Shown here: positions 1 through 8,800 of the stretch, in pieces
Layout of the letters: every line of letters begins with the position of its first letter
Position numbering within the stretch: the stretch's first letter is position 1
Source: an uncultured Coriobacteriaceae bacterium
GTDB taxonomy: Bacteria; Actinomycetota; Coriobacteriia; Coriobacteriales; Coriobacteriaceae
Assembly: GCA_944320725.1 (NCBI GenBank)
Contig: CALUIM010000012.1
Span: 124,001 to 188,000, forward strand
Length of the DNA: 64,000 nt
Direction of reading: 5' to 3'
Made by a program: the position numbers and the translations under genes
The notes under the pieces: generated by a model
Told to the model about the DNA's origin: nothing
Seen by the model: the letters and a program-made list of their open reading frames with translations, nothing else
Databases searched by the model: none

Positions 1-26
1 AGTACACGTGCTCGCAGCGCTCTTCT

Positions 27-479
27 TTGGCGTTCGCGGGCATGTTTCGTATCGTACGCCTTCATGCTAAGGGAGCATCGGTGCGCTCGGTTATCAACAA
101 GCCAGCAACTCAGCAGTTCGCCAAGTTCGCGATCGTGGGCATTGTGTCCTTCGTCGTCGATTGGCTGTTGCTCATCGTGCTCGTTGAGGGGTTCCACATG
201 GACTATCTTTTGGGAACCTCGATTTCCTTTTTGGCGTCGGTTGCGCTGAACTATGCGCTCAGCATGCGCTTTGTGTTTGAGCATCGCGATGATATGAGCC
301 GTAAGCGCGAGTTCACCATCTTCGCAATTCTCTCTGCTATCGGGCTTGCCCTCACCGACGCCCTCATGTTCGTGGGCGTCACGGTCTTGGGCGTTGTATA
401 CCAGGTCATGAAGATCGTCGCGACCTTCTGCGTGACCTGGTACAACTTCTTCAGCCGCAAGCGCTTCCTCGCGAGCTAG
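27..479 (+). CDS. GtrA-like family membrane protein (5' end may lie outside the window)
   Basis: Small integral membrane protein of the GtrA/DPMS family, which helps move or use polyprenyl-linked sugars for cell-surface glycosylation. About 150 residues carry four hydrophobic segments, beginning with a typical GtrA first helix (KFAIVGIVSFVVDWLLLIVL) and ending with a basic tail (FFSRKRFL). The frame stays open to the left edge, so the TTG at 27 or the ATG at 42 may not be the true start. A GtrB/DPM1-like glycosyltransferase lies far downstream at 37612, and the two could act in one pathway; that link is inference. Confidence 0.75.
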   Translation: MAFAGMFRIVRLHAKGASVRSVINKPATQQFAKFAIVGIVSFVVDWLLLIVLVEGFHMDYLLGTSISFLASVALNYALSMRFVFEHRDDMSRKREFTIFAILSAIGLALTDALMFVGVTVLGVVYQVMKIVATFCVTWYNFFSRKRFLAS

Positions 480-505
480 GCGCGTTTTCCGGCGATTTTC
501 ATTAT

Positions 506-622
506 GTGAGTGTCTCGATTGGTGTACGCCAACTACACCACATTGCTATAGTAAAGCGTTATCTGCGGTTTTATAGCTTTTGCATAGCATGAAACTCTTG
601 AGTTCGCTTACGAGACACTCAC
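506..622. repeat. 117-bp segment bounded by a perfect 12-bp inverted repeat
   Basis: GTGAGTGTCTCG at 506-517 is repeated as its exact reverse complement at 611-622. Inside lies a second stem-loop, TGGTGTA (520-526) against TACACCA (534-540). TATAAT at 629-634 follows the right arm, and an ATAATG-like sequence follows the left arm when read on the other strand, so both arms face outward towards promoter-like sequence. No gene lies within it. It could be a pair of operators, a small structured RNA, or a miniature mobile-element remnant. No clear target-site duplication is visible. Confidence 0.5.
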
Positions 623-687
623 TTCGCATATAATGGCCTTGTTTGCCCTCGGCTCGACGCATGCCGCTGGATCAGGATGTGGTTTTC

Positions 688-1098
688 TTAGAGCTCGACC
701 GGCTTCCATTGTTCGTGGTCGCAAATCCACGCCTTCGGCTCCTCAACCGAGAAAAACGTCAGCGTAGGGTCATGCGGCCCCTCGTAATGCTCCCCGAGCC
801 CGGTCAGGTGTCGATAGCCCGCCTCGCGCACCTCTTCGCTCACACGGTCCTCAAGGCCGGCAACGCCGCGCAGAATGAGCCAACCGCGACCAGGCCACCA
901 TGCTGTCGCCTCGAGGCGAGGGTTGGCAACAAGCTCGCGCCACACGTCTTTGGTCGTCGCAGTGCAGAACCAGATCTTGCCATCGCATACCTGCGCAAAG
1001 CTAAACGGACGCACATGCGGCTGACCATCTTCGCTCGTGGCAAGATACCACGCCGGAACGCTCGTGAGATACGTTACAACCGTGTCGATGCCATGCAT
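688..1098 (-). CDS. Pyridoxamine 5'-phosphate oxidase-like FMN-binding protein
   Basis: A 136-residue protein of the PNPOx-like split-barrel fold, which binds FMN or related flavins. The family pattern is visible: PAWYLATSEDGQPHVRPF near residues 15-32, then a GKIWFCTATTKDVWRELVANPRLEATAWWP block. Start chosen at ATG 1098, with AAAGGGG about five bases upstream. It lies about 30 bases after ecfT on the same strand, so it is probably the last gene of the FMN-riboswitch operon, which fits a flavin-binding role. Substrate is unknown; members range from pyridoxamine oxidases to general flavin reductases. Confidence 0.8.
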   Translation of the reverse strand: MHGIDTVVTYLTSVPAWYLATSEDGQPHVRPFSFAQVCDGKIWFCTATTKDVWRELVANPRLEATAWWPGRGWLILRGVAGLEDRVSEEVREAGYRHLTGLGEHYEGPHDPTLTFFSVEEPKAWICDHEQWKPVEL

Positions 1099-1128
1099 AG
1101 CAACCCCTTTCTTAGATGCGCCTGAGCG

Positions 1129-1926
1129 CTAGAACACCACGTTCACCGTGATGAGGCAAACAGCGAATACCACAAGCAACACGAGCGCCGCAACATCGAG
1201 CGCGCTGAAGCGCAAGGGATGCAGGCGCGTGCGACCAGCACCACCATGGTAGCAACGGGCGTCCATGGCGCAGGCAAGCGTCTCGGCATGGCGAAACACG
1301 CTCGTGAACAGCGGAACCATGAGCGCCGGCAGCATGCGTGCGCGGGCAAGCGCACTGCCCCTCCCCGCGCCGCGGCTCACCTGCGCCCGATAGATATTCA
1401 CCAGCTCGCTGGCAAACTGCGGCATGAAGCGCAGTGCGATACCCATAATCATGCCGATCTCGTGAGCCGGCACGCCGAAGCGCGCAAGCGGCGCGAGCAA
1501 GCGCTCGAGGGCCTCGGTAAGATCGAGCGTCTGCGTGGTCAAGGTAACCAAACTCATCCCGGCCATCATGAGCGCCAGCCGTGCTGCGACAAAGCAGCAC
1601 GACCAGACGCCGCCTTCGCTCACAACAAGAGGTCCCAAACGCAACAGCACATCGCCGCCCTGGACCACAAACAGGTTGAGCACCGAGGCGAGCACCACGA
1701 TGGCCATGAGCGGCGCGAGCGAAGCAAGCGCCTCATGAAGTGGAATGCGCGCGAGCGCGTAGAGCACGCCCACGAACGCAAGCACCACGGCAAGCCCTGC
1801 CCAATCGTGCGCGGTGAGCACAAGCACGATAAACGCAAGACCACCTAGGAGCTTCGTGCGTGGGTCAAGCCGATGCACGAGGCTTGTGCCCGGGTAATAG
1901 CTGCCAAACGAGAAGATGGTGCCCAC
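1129..1926 (-). CDS. ecfT: ECF transporter T component (EcfT)
   Basis: Membrane-embedded scaffold of an energy-coupling-factor vitamin importer. It joins the two ATPases to the substrate-binding S protein. The 265 residues have several hydrophobic helices, an N-terminal GTSLVHRLDPRTKLL block typical of CbiQ/EcfT, and two arginine-containing coupling motifs near residues 185 (SRGAGRGSA) and 220 (AMDARCYHGG). The GTG start at 1926 directly abuts the TAA of ecfA, so translation is probably coupled. It belongs to the ribU-ecfA-ecfT operon under the FMN riboswitch. Confidence 0.92.
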   Translation of the reverse strand: MGTIFSFGSYYPGTSLVHRLDPRTKLLGGLAFIVLVLTAHDWAGLAVVLAFVGVLYALARIPLHEALASLAPLMAIVVLASVLNLFVVQGGDVLLRLGPLVVSEGGVWSCCFVAARLALMMAGMSLVTLTTQTLDLTEALERLLAPLARFGVPAHEIGMIMGIALRFMPQFASELVNIYRAQVSRGAGRGSALARARMLPALMVPLFTSVFRHAETLACAMDARCYHGGAGRTRLHPLRFSALDVAALVLLVVFAVCLITVNVVF

Positions 1927-3822
1927 TTACGCGTCACCTCCCGCGCCGCAGGCCGCCGCGATGCCGCGGGCGAGCGATTGCTCGTCGAGATATGCGCGCT
2001 GTGCAAGCGAAACGCCCTGCTCGGCGATACGCCGCGCGAGACGTTCCGTCGCAGGGATATCGAGCCCTGACGCCGCAAGGTCGCACGCGCCCGAGAAGAT
2101 GTCATCGGGTGTGCCAGCGCATGCCACCGTGCCCTCGCGCAGCACCACAATACGTCCGCAATGGGCCGCAAGGTCTTCCATGACATGAGACACCATGACG
2201 ATGGTAGTGCCCGCGCGGTTGAGCTCGTCGAGCAGGCCAAGCAGCTCGCGACGCGATGCGGGGTCGAGGCCGGCGGTGGGCTCATCGAGCACAAGCACCC
2301 GGGGCTCCATGGCAATCACGCCGGCGATGGCAGCGCGCCGCTGCTGGCCACCGGACAGCTCGAAGGGACTCACATCTCCTATGTGCGCCGCATCGAGCCC
2401 CACGCGCTCGAGCGCACGCCGCGCGCGCTCACGCGCCTCGGCATCCGTGCAACCAAGGTTGCGGGGGCCAAACGCCACATCCTCAAGCACCGTGGGCGCG
2501 AACAGCTGATGCTCGGGATATTGAAAAACCACGCCCACCAGCTGACGAGCATGCTCGGCACCAGTGCGCCCCGCAGACGCAACACCATCGACGATCACGC
2601 ATCCCTGCTCGGGTGCGATCAAGGCGTTCATGAGTTGAATCAAGGTCGACTTGCCCGACCCCGTATGGCCGGCGATGCCCAAGAACTCACCGGCGTACAC
2701 CTCGAACGATACATCTGCGAGCGCCCACACGGCATCGGGCGATGCACCCCATGCGCGATCATCGCCCACCTTGGCGCGCCGCCGCTCATGGCGCCGCCTT
2801 CGCGCACGATCGAGATAGGAATAGAACACATGATCAAACGATAGCAACGCGCGGGTTTTGTGCGCGGTCGCGGCACACGCGGCGCCGCGGTGCGTCGCGG
2901 AGCATGCCCGTGAGAGGCGCAGGCCCCCATCCTGCGACCGATGCATCCGTCGCACCGCGGCGGCGATCGATACGGCAGCCTCGCCCTCATCGACATACGG
3001 CGCAACCTCGATACCTTCCTGCGCAAGCGCTGCGGCAAGCCGCACCGAACACGGCGGCTCGAGATGCTGCCGCGCAAGAAGTTCCGTGCGAGTGAGCACA
3101 TCCCCGGGTGCACCATCCGCCACGATACGGCCCCGCTCGAGCAGCACGACCCGCGACGCCTCAGCCGCCTCGTCCATAAGATGCGTGATCATGACGATCG
3201 TCATGCCGCCCTCGTTGAGCTCGTGCAGCAAGCGCATAAGGCCGCGCCGCCCACGCGGATCAAGCATTGAGGTTGCCTCATCAAGCACAAGGATTCGCGG
3301 CCGCATCGCCAGGATGCCCGCAATGGCAACCCGTTGCTTCTGGCCGCCGGAAAGCGCGTGCACCTCGCGCGCGCCAAACCCCTGGAGCCCCACCTCTCGA
3401 AGCGCCGCTTCGACACGTGCGGCAATCTCCGTGCTCTCGATGCCGAGGTTCTCGGGGCCAAAGGCGATATCGCCCTCAATGAGGGAGGCAACCAGCTGAT
3501 CATCGGGATTCTGGAAAACCATGCCCGTGCACGCGCGAATGGGCAACACGTTCTCGGGACGCGCGGTATCGCGCCCCTCGATTTCGACCACACCTTCATC
3601 GGGCACAAGCAACGCGTTGAGATGGCGTGCCAACGTGCTCTTCCCGCTGCCGTTACCGCCGAGCAGGCAGACAAACTCCCCTGGAGCGATTGTAAGGTCC
3701 ACGCCATCGAGCGCGCGCGTCACGCCATCGTGGCTAAATGAAACGCCGTGACACGCAATGGCGGGTTGCACCGCTCCGCCCGAAGCCCCATCGGCGCCGC
3801 GCGACGCACTGCTAGCGGGCAT
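1927..3822 (-). CDS. ecfA: Fused double-ATPase subunit of an ECF transporter (EcfA1-EcfA2)
   Basis: A single 631-residue protein carries both ECF ATPase domains, which are usually two polypeptides. Domain 1 has Walker A GGNGSGKST near residue 55, signature LSGGQKQRVAIAG and Walker B ILVLDEAT. Domain 2 has Walker A GHTGSGKST near residue 385, signature LSGGQQRRAAIAG and VLVLDEPT. A linker of roughly 80 residues joins them. It hydrolyses ATP to drive vitamin uptake through RibU and EcfT. The ATG overlaps the 3' end of ribU by 11 bases and the stop abuts ecfT, so the three genes form a tight operon. Confidence 0.93.
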   Translation of the reverse strand: MPASSASRGADGASGGAVQPAIACHGVSFSHDGVTRALDGVDLTIAPGEFVCLLGGNGSGKSTLARHLNALLVPDEGVVEIEGRDTARPENVLPIRACTGMVFQNPDDQLVASLIEGDIAFGPENLGIESTEIAARVEAALREVGLQGFGAREVHALSGGQKQRVAIAGILAMRPRILVLDEATSMLDPRGRRGLMRLLHELNEGGMTIVMITHLMDEAAEASRVVLLERGRIVADGAPGDVLTRTELLARQHLEPPCSVRLAAALAQEGIEVAPYVDEGEAAVSIAAAVRRMHRSQDGGLRLSRACSATHRGAACAATAHKTRALLSFDHVFYSYLDRARRRRHERRRAKVGDDRAWGASPDAVWALADVSFEVYAGEFLGIAGHTGSGKSTLIQLMNALIAPEQGCVIVDGVASAGRTGAEHARQLVGVVFQYPEHQLFAPTVLEDVAFGPRNLGCTDAEARERARRALERVGLDAAHIGDVSPFELSGGQQRRAAIAGVIAMEPRVLVLDEPTAGLDPASRRELLGLLDELNRAGTTIVMVSHVMEDLAAHCGRIVVLREGTVACAGTPDDIFSGACDLAASGLDIPATERLARRIAEQGVSLAQRAYLDEQSLARGIAAACGAGGDA

Positions 3823-4411
3823 CGCGACCGCCGGACACGCGCTGCTTGCGCGGCGTGATGAGGTTCGAGATCGACTTGTAGACCACGCAGGTCAGCACAG
3901 AGTTCAACATGGTCTTGACCAGATTGAACGGAACGATCGCCGGCAGCAGCATGGGCAGAATCACGTCGACCGAGCCATACCAGAACCACACGCCAATCGT
4001 AAGGTTGGATGCGAGCGCGCCGAGCGTCGCCGCGATGCAGCTCACCACGAGACCTGCAATGGCACCGCCGAACGTGTGGCTTTTGCGGTAGATGAGTGCC
4101 GCCGGCAGCACGTAGCACACCGTGGCAACGATATTCATGAGCGAACCGACCCACTCGCCCAGCACCAAGCCGTGGATGACCGATGCGATGGTGCCCACCA
4201 CGATACCCGCCGCGGGCCCGAACGCAAATCCGCACACCATGGCGGGCACGAGCGAAGGGTCGTACGTGAGGAACGTGACGCCTGGAATGATGGGGATCTG
4301 GATGAACTGGAAGACCGCCGAAAGCGCACACATGAGCGCCATCGTTACCAATTGACGCGTGCTCCATGCGTTCGTGTTGACATACGAGGTCTGCTGACAC
4401 TGCTCAGACAT
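3812..4411 (-). CDS. ribU: Riboflavin-type ECF transporter substrate-binding protein (RibU-like)
   Basis: A 199-residue S component with about six hydrophobic helices, such as LVTMALMCALSAVFQFIQIP and the PSLVPAMVCGFAFGP block. It binds vitamin in the membrane and works with the EcfA/EcfT module encoded directly downstream. Riboflavin is assigned because an FMN riboswitch lies immediately upstream. The start is ATG 4411 (MSEQCQQ) with a GAGGCAGGT ribosome site. A longer reading from 4459 runs into the riboswitch and should be discarded. The substrate call rests on the riboswitch more than on binding residues. Confidence 0.9.
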   Translation of the reverse strand: MSEQCQQTSYVNTNAWSTRQLVTMALMCALSAVFQFIQIPIIPGVTFLTYDPSLVPAMVCGFAFGPAAGIVVGTIASVIHGLVLGEWVGSLMNIVATVCYVLPAALIYRKSHTFGGAIAGLVVSCIAATLGALASNLTIGVWFWYGSVDVILPMLLPAIVPFNLVKTMLNSVLTCVVYKSISNLITPRKQRVSGGRDAR

Positions 4412-4424
4412 ATGATCACCTGCC

Positions 4425-4606
4425 TCTTCCATCCGGACTATAACCGTTGGTCCCGGCATCTCACCGGGTCAGCCCGTCCATGCGCCAGCATGCACGGGGT
4501 CGCGGACTCGCCGGACAGCGCACGGCCCCATGCCCTGCGCATGCAAGCTCCATATTGCTTGCACCCGACATACCGCCAGTGAGGAATTCCACCTCGCCCT
4601 GAAACA
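4425..4606 (-). promoter_or_regulatory. FMN riboswitch (RFN element)
   Basis: On the minus strand this shows the conserved RFN blocks in order: GAGGTGGAATTCCTCACTGG then CGGT, GTCCGCGACC, CCGGTGAGATGCCGGGACC, and TTATAGTCCGGATGGAAG. The last block ends only about 13 bases before the ribU ATG, so the closing stem lies close to the GAGGCAGG ribosome site. That suggests control of translation initiation, although I did not fold the RNA. It represses riboflavin uptake when FMN is plentiful. Confidence 0.95.
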
Positions 4607-4669
4607 GCACCTGCATCGTAGCGCCAAGATAGGGACAGGTCAAATCTTGCTATTTCGGTGCCAACACAA

Positions 4670-4703
4670 AGCGGGGGCGCGCCGAAAAACCGCGCACCCC
4701 CGC
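4670..4703 (-). terminator. Probable Rho-independent terminator after the DUF4430 gene
   Basis: A GC-rich hairpin (AGCGGGGGCGCG pairing with CGCGCACCCCCGCT, loop CCGAAAAAC) is followed on the minus strand by a T-rich stretch, CTTTGTGTTG. It lies about 45 bases past the stop of the DUF4430 gene and before the FMN riboswitch, separating the cobalamin-controlled unit from the riboflavin unit. Confidence 0.75.
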
Positions 4704-4745
4704 TCACCAGCTGCAACACCTCGCAGCGTTGGTAACCCTTGTCCG

Positions 4746-5810
4746 CTACTCCACGTTCACATAGCGCCAAACCACCGCGTCACCATCGTTGAGCGCATAC
4801 GACGAACAGGCTACATTGGGCTCAGACCCGTTCACGGTGTAAATCCAGCCGCTCATGCTGCCGTAATCTTTCTCCGCAAGGCCACCAATAGCAGATACAT
4901 ACATGCCATAGGCGGTTGATTGGGCATTCACGCTCACACCGCACGCCATGAGCGCATCGTAGACCGATGAGCCGTGGGCGATCGATACCCGGGCGGAAGA
5001 GCTGCCGGCGCCCGCAGCGGAACCATCGACCGTCACGCTTACCGTGATGAGGTTCTGACCGGATGTGCCGGTTTGCACCCCGCCGGATGAAGACCGGCCA
5101 CTCGTGATGAGCGCTTCGGTGCGCGTGGATTCCGGCGCCTCCTCTTCGTCCACTCGATCAAGCTCGACGGGAATCTCCGAACCGTCAGGTAACACAGGCG
5201 CGCTACCGCCACTCTGCGCATACCCAACGCCCGCGAGATCGACCATGGTGTTGCCGGAGATGCGATAGCCATCGCATGCTGTAAGCAGCGCTTCGGTCGA
5301 CCCCGCTTCAGGGGCGCGATCCGTTGCCATCGAGAGCGCCAAACACACAGCGCCACCGGTGTCTTCCGAGATCCACGTCACCCGCTCGACCCCGGCCTCT
5401 TGAGCCGCTGCCCACTGCGCAAGCGCGCTTGCGCGACGCGCAGCAAGATCCACCTGAGTGGATGCCGGTTCGTCTTCGCGCAACTCAACCCAAATACCGC
5501 CGTCGGCGAGCACGACATTCGCACCGCTATCCGCTGCTACAGAAACATCATCGCCCAGAAACGCGAGCTTTTCGAGCTCCATCTCGACATCATCGACCGT
5601 AAGGACGACCTCGCTCGACTCGCTCGCTTCGACCGTCTCGTCACCTTCGGCATGTTCAACCGTGGTAAATGCATCCGACGAAAGGAAGGCGAATGGATCC
5701 CCGCCGCTTGCATAGACGCCAGCGCACCAACCGCATACCGCGATAATCGCAACCGCGACCACGGCGGCAATAATTCTAAGGCCACGTCCCGATGCGCGCT
5801 CGGTATCCAT
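4746..5810 (-). CDS. Membrane-anchored DUF4430 (transcobalamin C-terminal-like) protein
   Basis: A 354-residue exported protein. An N-terminal hydrophobic helix (LRIIAAVVAVAIIAVCGWCAG) is followed by an acidic linker, a domain of unknown type around residues 60-200, and a C-terminal DUF4430 domain with the hallmarks SGWIYTVNG, EPNV and LNDGDAVVWRY. DUF4430 resembles the C-terminal domain of host transcobalamin and intrinsic factor. ATG 5810 is preferred to GTG 5819 because GGGGAGGGG then sits correctly. It starts two bases after the giant surface protein ends, so both are governed by the cobalamin riboswitch. A B12-binding role is inference. Confidence 0.85.
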   Translation of the reverse strand: MDTERASGRGLRIIAAVVAVAIIAVCGWCAGVYASGGDPFAFLSSDAFTTVEHAEGDETVEASESSEVVLTVDDVEMELEKLAFLGDDVSVAADSGANVVLADGGIWVELREDEPASTQVDLAARRASALAQWAAAQEAGVERVTWISEDTGGAVCLALSMATDRAPEAGSTEALLTACDGYRISGNTMVDLAGVGYAQSGGSAPVLPDGSEIPVELDRVDEEEAPESTRTEALITSGRSSSGGVQTGTSGQNLITVSVTVDGSAAGAGSSSARVSIAHGSSVYDALMACGVSVNAQSTAYGMYVSAIGGLAEKDYGSMSGWIYTVNGSEPNVACSSYALNDGDAVVWRYVNVE

Positions 5811-5812
5811 GG

Positions 5813-8800
5813 CTACCACCCCTCCCCGTTTTTACGCGTACGCAATGCAAGGGCGATAAGCACGACCGCGCCGACCGCCATACCTGCAAACGGCCAGAGT
5901 GGCATCAAGCGTGCCGAAGCGCTCGAGCCCTCCGCGCCCATCTTGTCCTCTGCAGACACTCCGAGCAACGAGCGTATCACGTCTGCCGAGGTATACCCCT
6001 CAAGCAGCGACGATAAAGACGCATCGCCCTCGCTCGATTGCACGTTGCCCGTCAGCCTGATCGAAGTCGCGACCCTCGAAACCAACTGCTCGAGCGTCAG
6101 GGTCGCGCCGCCAGACGCTGCATCGCGATCTGGCGCGGTATCCCCCTCTACCGGCTTCTCCGGCTCAGGGTCGTCAATCGCAGAACCGGGCGTGAGCTTG
6201 AAGAGGTGGCCGCTGTCGTTAATGTAGTACAGCGAGCCATCGGCACCCGCCACCACGCTTGCCATGGTGTAGCCTGTCTGCGCGTCCTCGGGTTGGTAGA
6301 GTACGCGAGCGAACGCCTCACCCACGCGGTAAAGATACGCCGCCCCGCCCGCCGCGTTGCAGGTGAAATAGACATACGTCTCGCCATTTCGCACCGACAC
6401 CGTTGGCGTGGACTTGACGTCGCCGGGAAGATTCGCGCCGCTAGCGAAGCCCGTAATCTGATGCTCCACCGTCATGCTGGCAAGGTCGATCACCGCGAGC
6501 ACGCCTGTGAAATCGGCGCTGGCGCCGCCCACGTACGCGCGACCGTCCACAATGGTGGGCGTGGAGGTAGAGCTTGCCGCGAAGCTGACGCTGCCCGCAA
6601 GCTCAAGCGAGCCATCCTCCGCAAGCGCGATGCGATGCAGCGTGCCATCATTGGTAACGGCATACATGGTCGAGGCATCCGCGGGGTCTGCCACCAGCTG
6701 AGCACGCACCGTGCTACCCAGCTCGAGCGTGCTCAGTGTCTCGCCCGTCTGGGCGTCTCGCACGCACACCGTGCCGGCGTTATCCACCGTCACCAGGCTC
6801 TGCCCGGCCATGACAGCGCCGGTCCAGTAGTTGCCCGCGTCCTCGCTGGACCACACCACGGCGCCCGTGCGCAGGTTCACGCAGAAGTACGCGCCCTCCG
6901 TGCCGGCACCGTCCGTCGTACCAAAGTACGCATAGCCGCCGTTCACGGTGAGCGACGAGAGCGACTGCTGACCCTGACTGAGCTTTTCAGTGAGTGATAC
7001 CGTGGTAAGCGCGTCAGCCGTAAGCACCTGCATGCGCCCACCGTCGAGCGGCACTACGATCAAGCCGTCCGTATACACCATACGCGCGACCGAATTGATG
7101 GCCGTGGCAAGCTTCGCGGTGGCCAGCTGCTCATGCGTGGTCGCGTCGTATGCACGCAGCTCGTCGCCCACCGCCACGAAGATGCGACCGCCCGCGATGA
7201 TGGGGTCGCTCGCGTAGATGGATGTATCAATGTTGCTGCCCAGGTCGACGCTCCAAGCAAGCTCACCGCCCTCGGTGGGCGTAGCGACGCCGTCGAGCGC
7301 GCCGGACGAGATGCCGTCCCACTCCGCCGTCCAGTCGCTCGGACGGTCGTCCCATGCATCGGGATTCAGGTCGATATCGTTTTCGGGCAGCGATTCGCCG
7401 TACGACGAGTAGAACCATACCACCTGGTCATCAGGCTGAAGCTCCACGTTGCCGGCGCCCAGCTCGGACACCTCGCCGTTCACGAACAGCTGCCAGTACG
7501 ACCATACTTTGGGCTCGGTTTCCACCGTGCCCAGCACCTCGCCGGTGATGGGCGACGTGATGCTGTTGAGGAACCAGCCGTACGAACCGGTGCCGGTGTC
7601 TGCCTCAAGGCCCGCGAGCTCAAGCGCGCGCTCGGTGAGGTCTGCCGCCGTGGATCCTTGTGGGAGCGAGATTTCGGTGAGGTTCATCCACGAGGTGTCG
7701 GCGCCCTCTGCATCTGGACCGATGATCTGCACGGTCGCCGTTATCTTTGCCTGGCCGATATCATCGAGCGACGTGCCGTAGGCGGAGTAGTACCACACCA
7801 CCTCGTCACCCGGATTGAGCGTGACAGATCCCGCACCAAGATCGGATGCCCTGCCGTTCACAAAGAGCTGCCAATACTTGCCCGTGGCCGCATCATAGCC
7901 GAGCACGCGCCCGTCGGGGGCGGTGATGGTGTTGAGGTACCATCCGTAGGCACCCTCACCGTAGTCGGCCTTAAGGCCCATGGCAGCGAGCATGGCCTCG
8001 GTGAGGTCGGCTGCCGTAGAGCCCTTCTCAAGCACGTACGACGTGGATGCCGTCCACACCTGGTCATCGCCGAAAGCGTCCGTGCCCACGACGGAGATGG
8101 TGGCCTCGACGTTGGGGTTCTCAGCGCCCTTGGCACCTGCCACGGTGAAGGTAGCACTCACCTCTTGGCCGGCAAGCTGGGCAAACGTTTCGCCCCACGT
8201 GGCATCGCCCGCATAACGCTCGATGTAGCGCGCGTACTTCTCGCTCGAAAGCTTGCTCGTAACGGTGACCTGCGTGTCGTAGTCGGGCTTGGTCACCAGC
8301 AGCGTATCGTGCGCGATCACACTCGCGTTGCTCGACTTGAACCAGTGGCCGGGCACGGTGCCCATCTCATCGCCGGGTTCGAGGTCGTCCGTGACGATAC
8401 CGTCACCGGCGGCGTTTGCCTCATCGTAGCTACGCGCCCAGGCGAGCTCACCGCTCTCGTCGAGGTACGCCTTCTGGAAGATGGAAAGGTTACGCGTTAC
8501 GGCATCTGCGCTCTGGCCGTTGAGAAGCGCCGTAGCATAGCCTGCCTTCGCTTGCTCCATAAGGGTGAGCTCGGCTTCGATGGCGTCTGCCTCAAGCGGC
8601 GCCACCGTGAGCTCAATGGTCTTAGCCGCCTTGATCTCGGCGTTTTCCTTGGATGTTACGGTAAGCGTGAGCTCGACCGACGCACCCGCCCCGCCCGGTA
8701 GCGGCTGATACACGTTGGCACGGTAGCCATTGACCTCGATGGCATCGTTGGAAGCGGTGTATTCGACCGTGTAGTACTTGCCGTCGATGTCGATCGCAGA

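Noticed and set aside
4412-4459. Extended N-terminus for RibU
   Set aside because: These codons lie inside the FMN riboswitch; the ATG at 4411 has a proper ribosome site.
7133-8701. A 522-codon open frame opposite the giant surface protein gene
   Set aside because: Antisense artefact of high GC; no ribosome site or recognisable domain.
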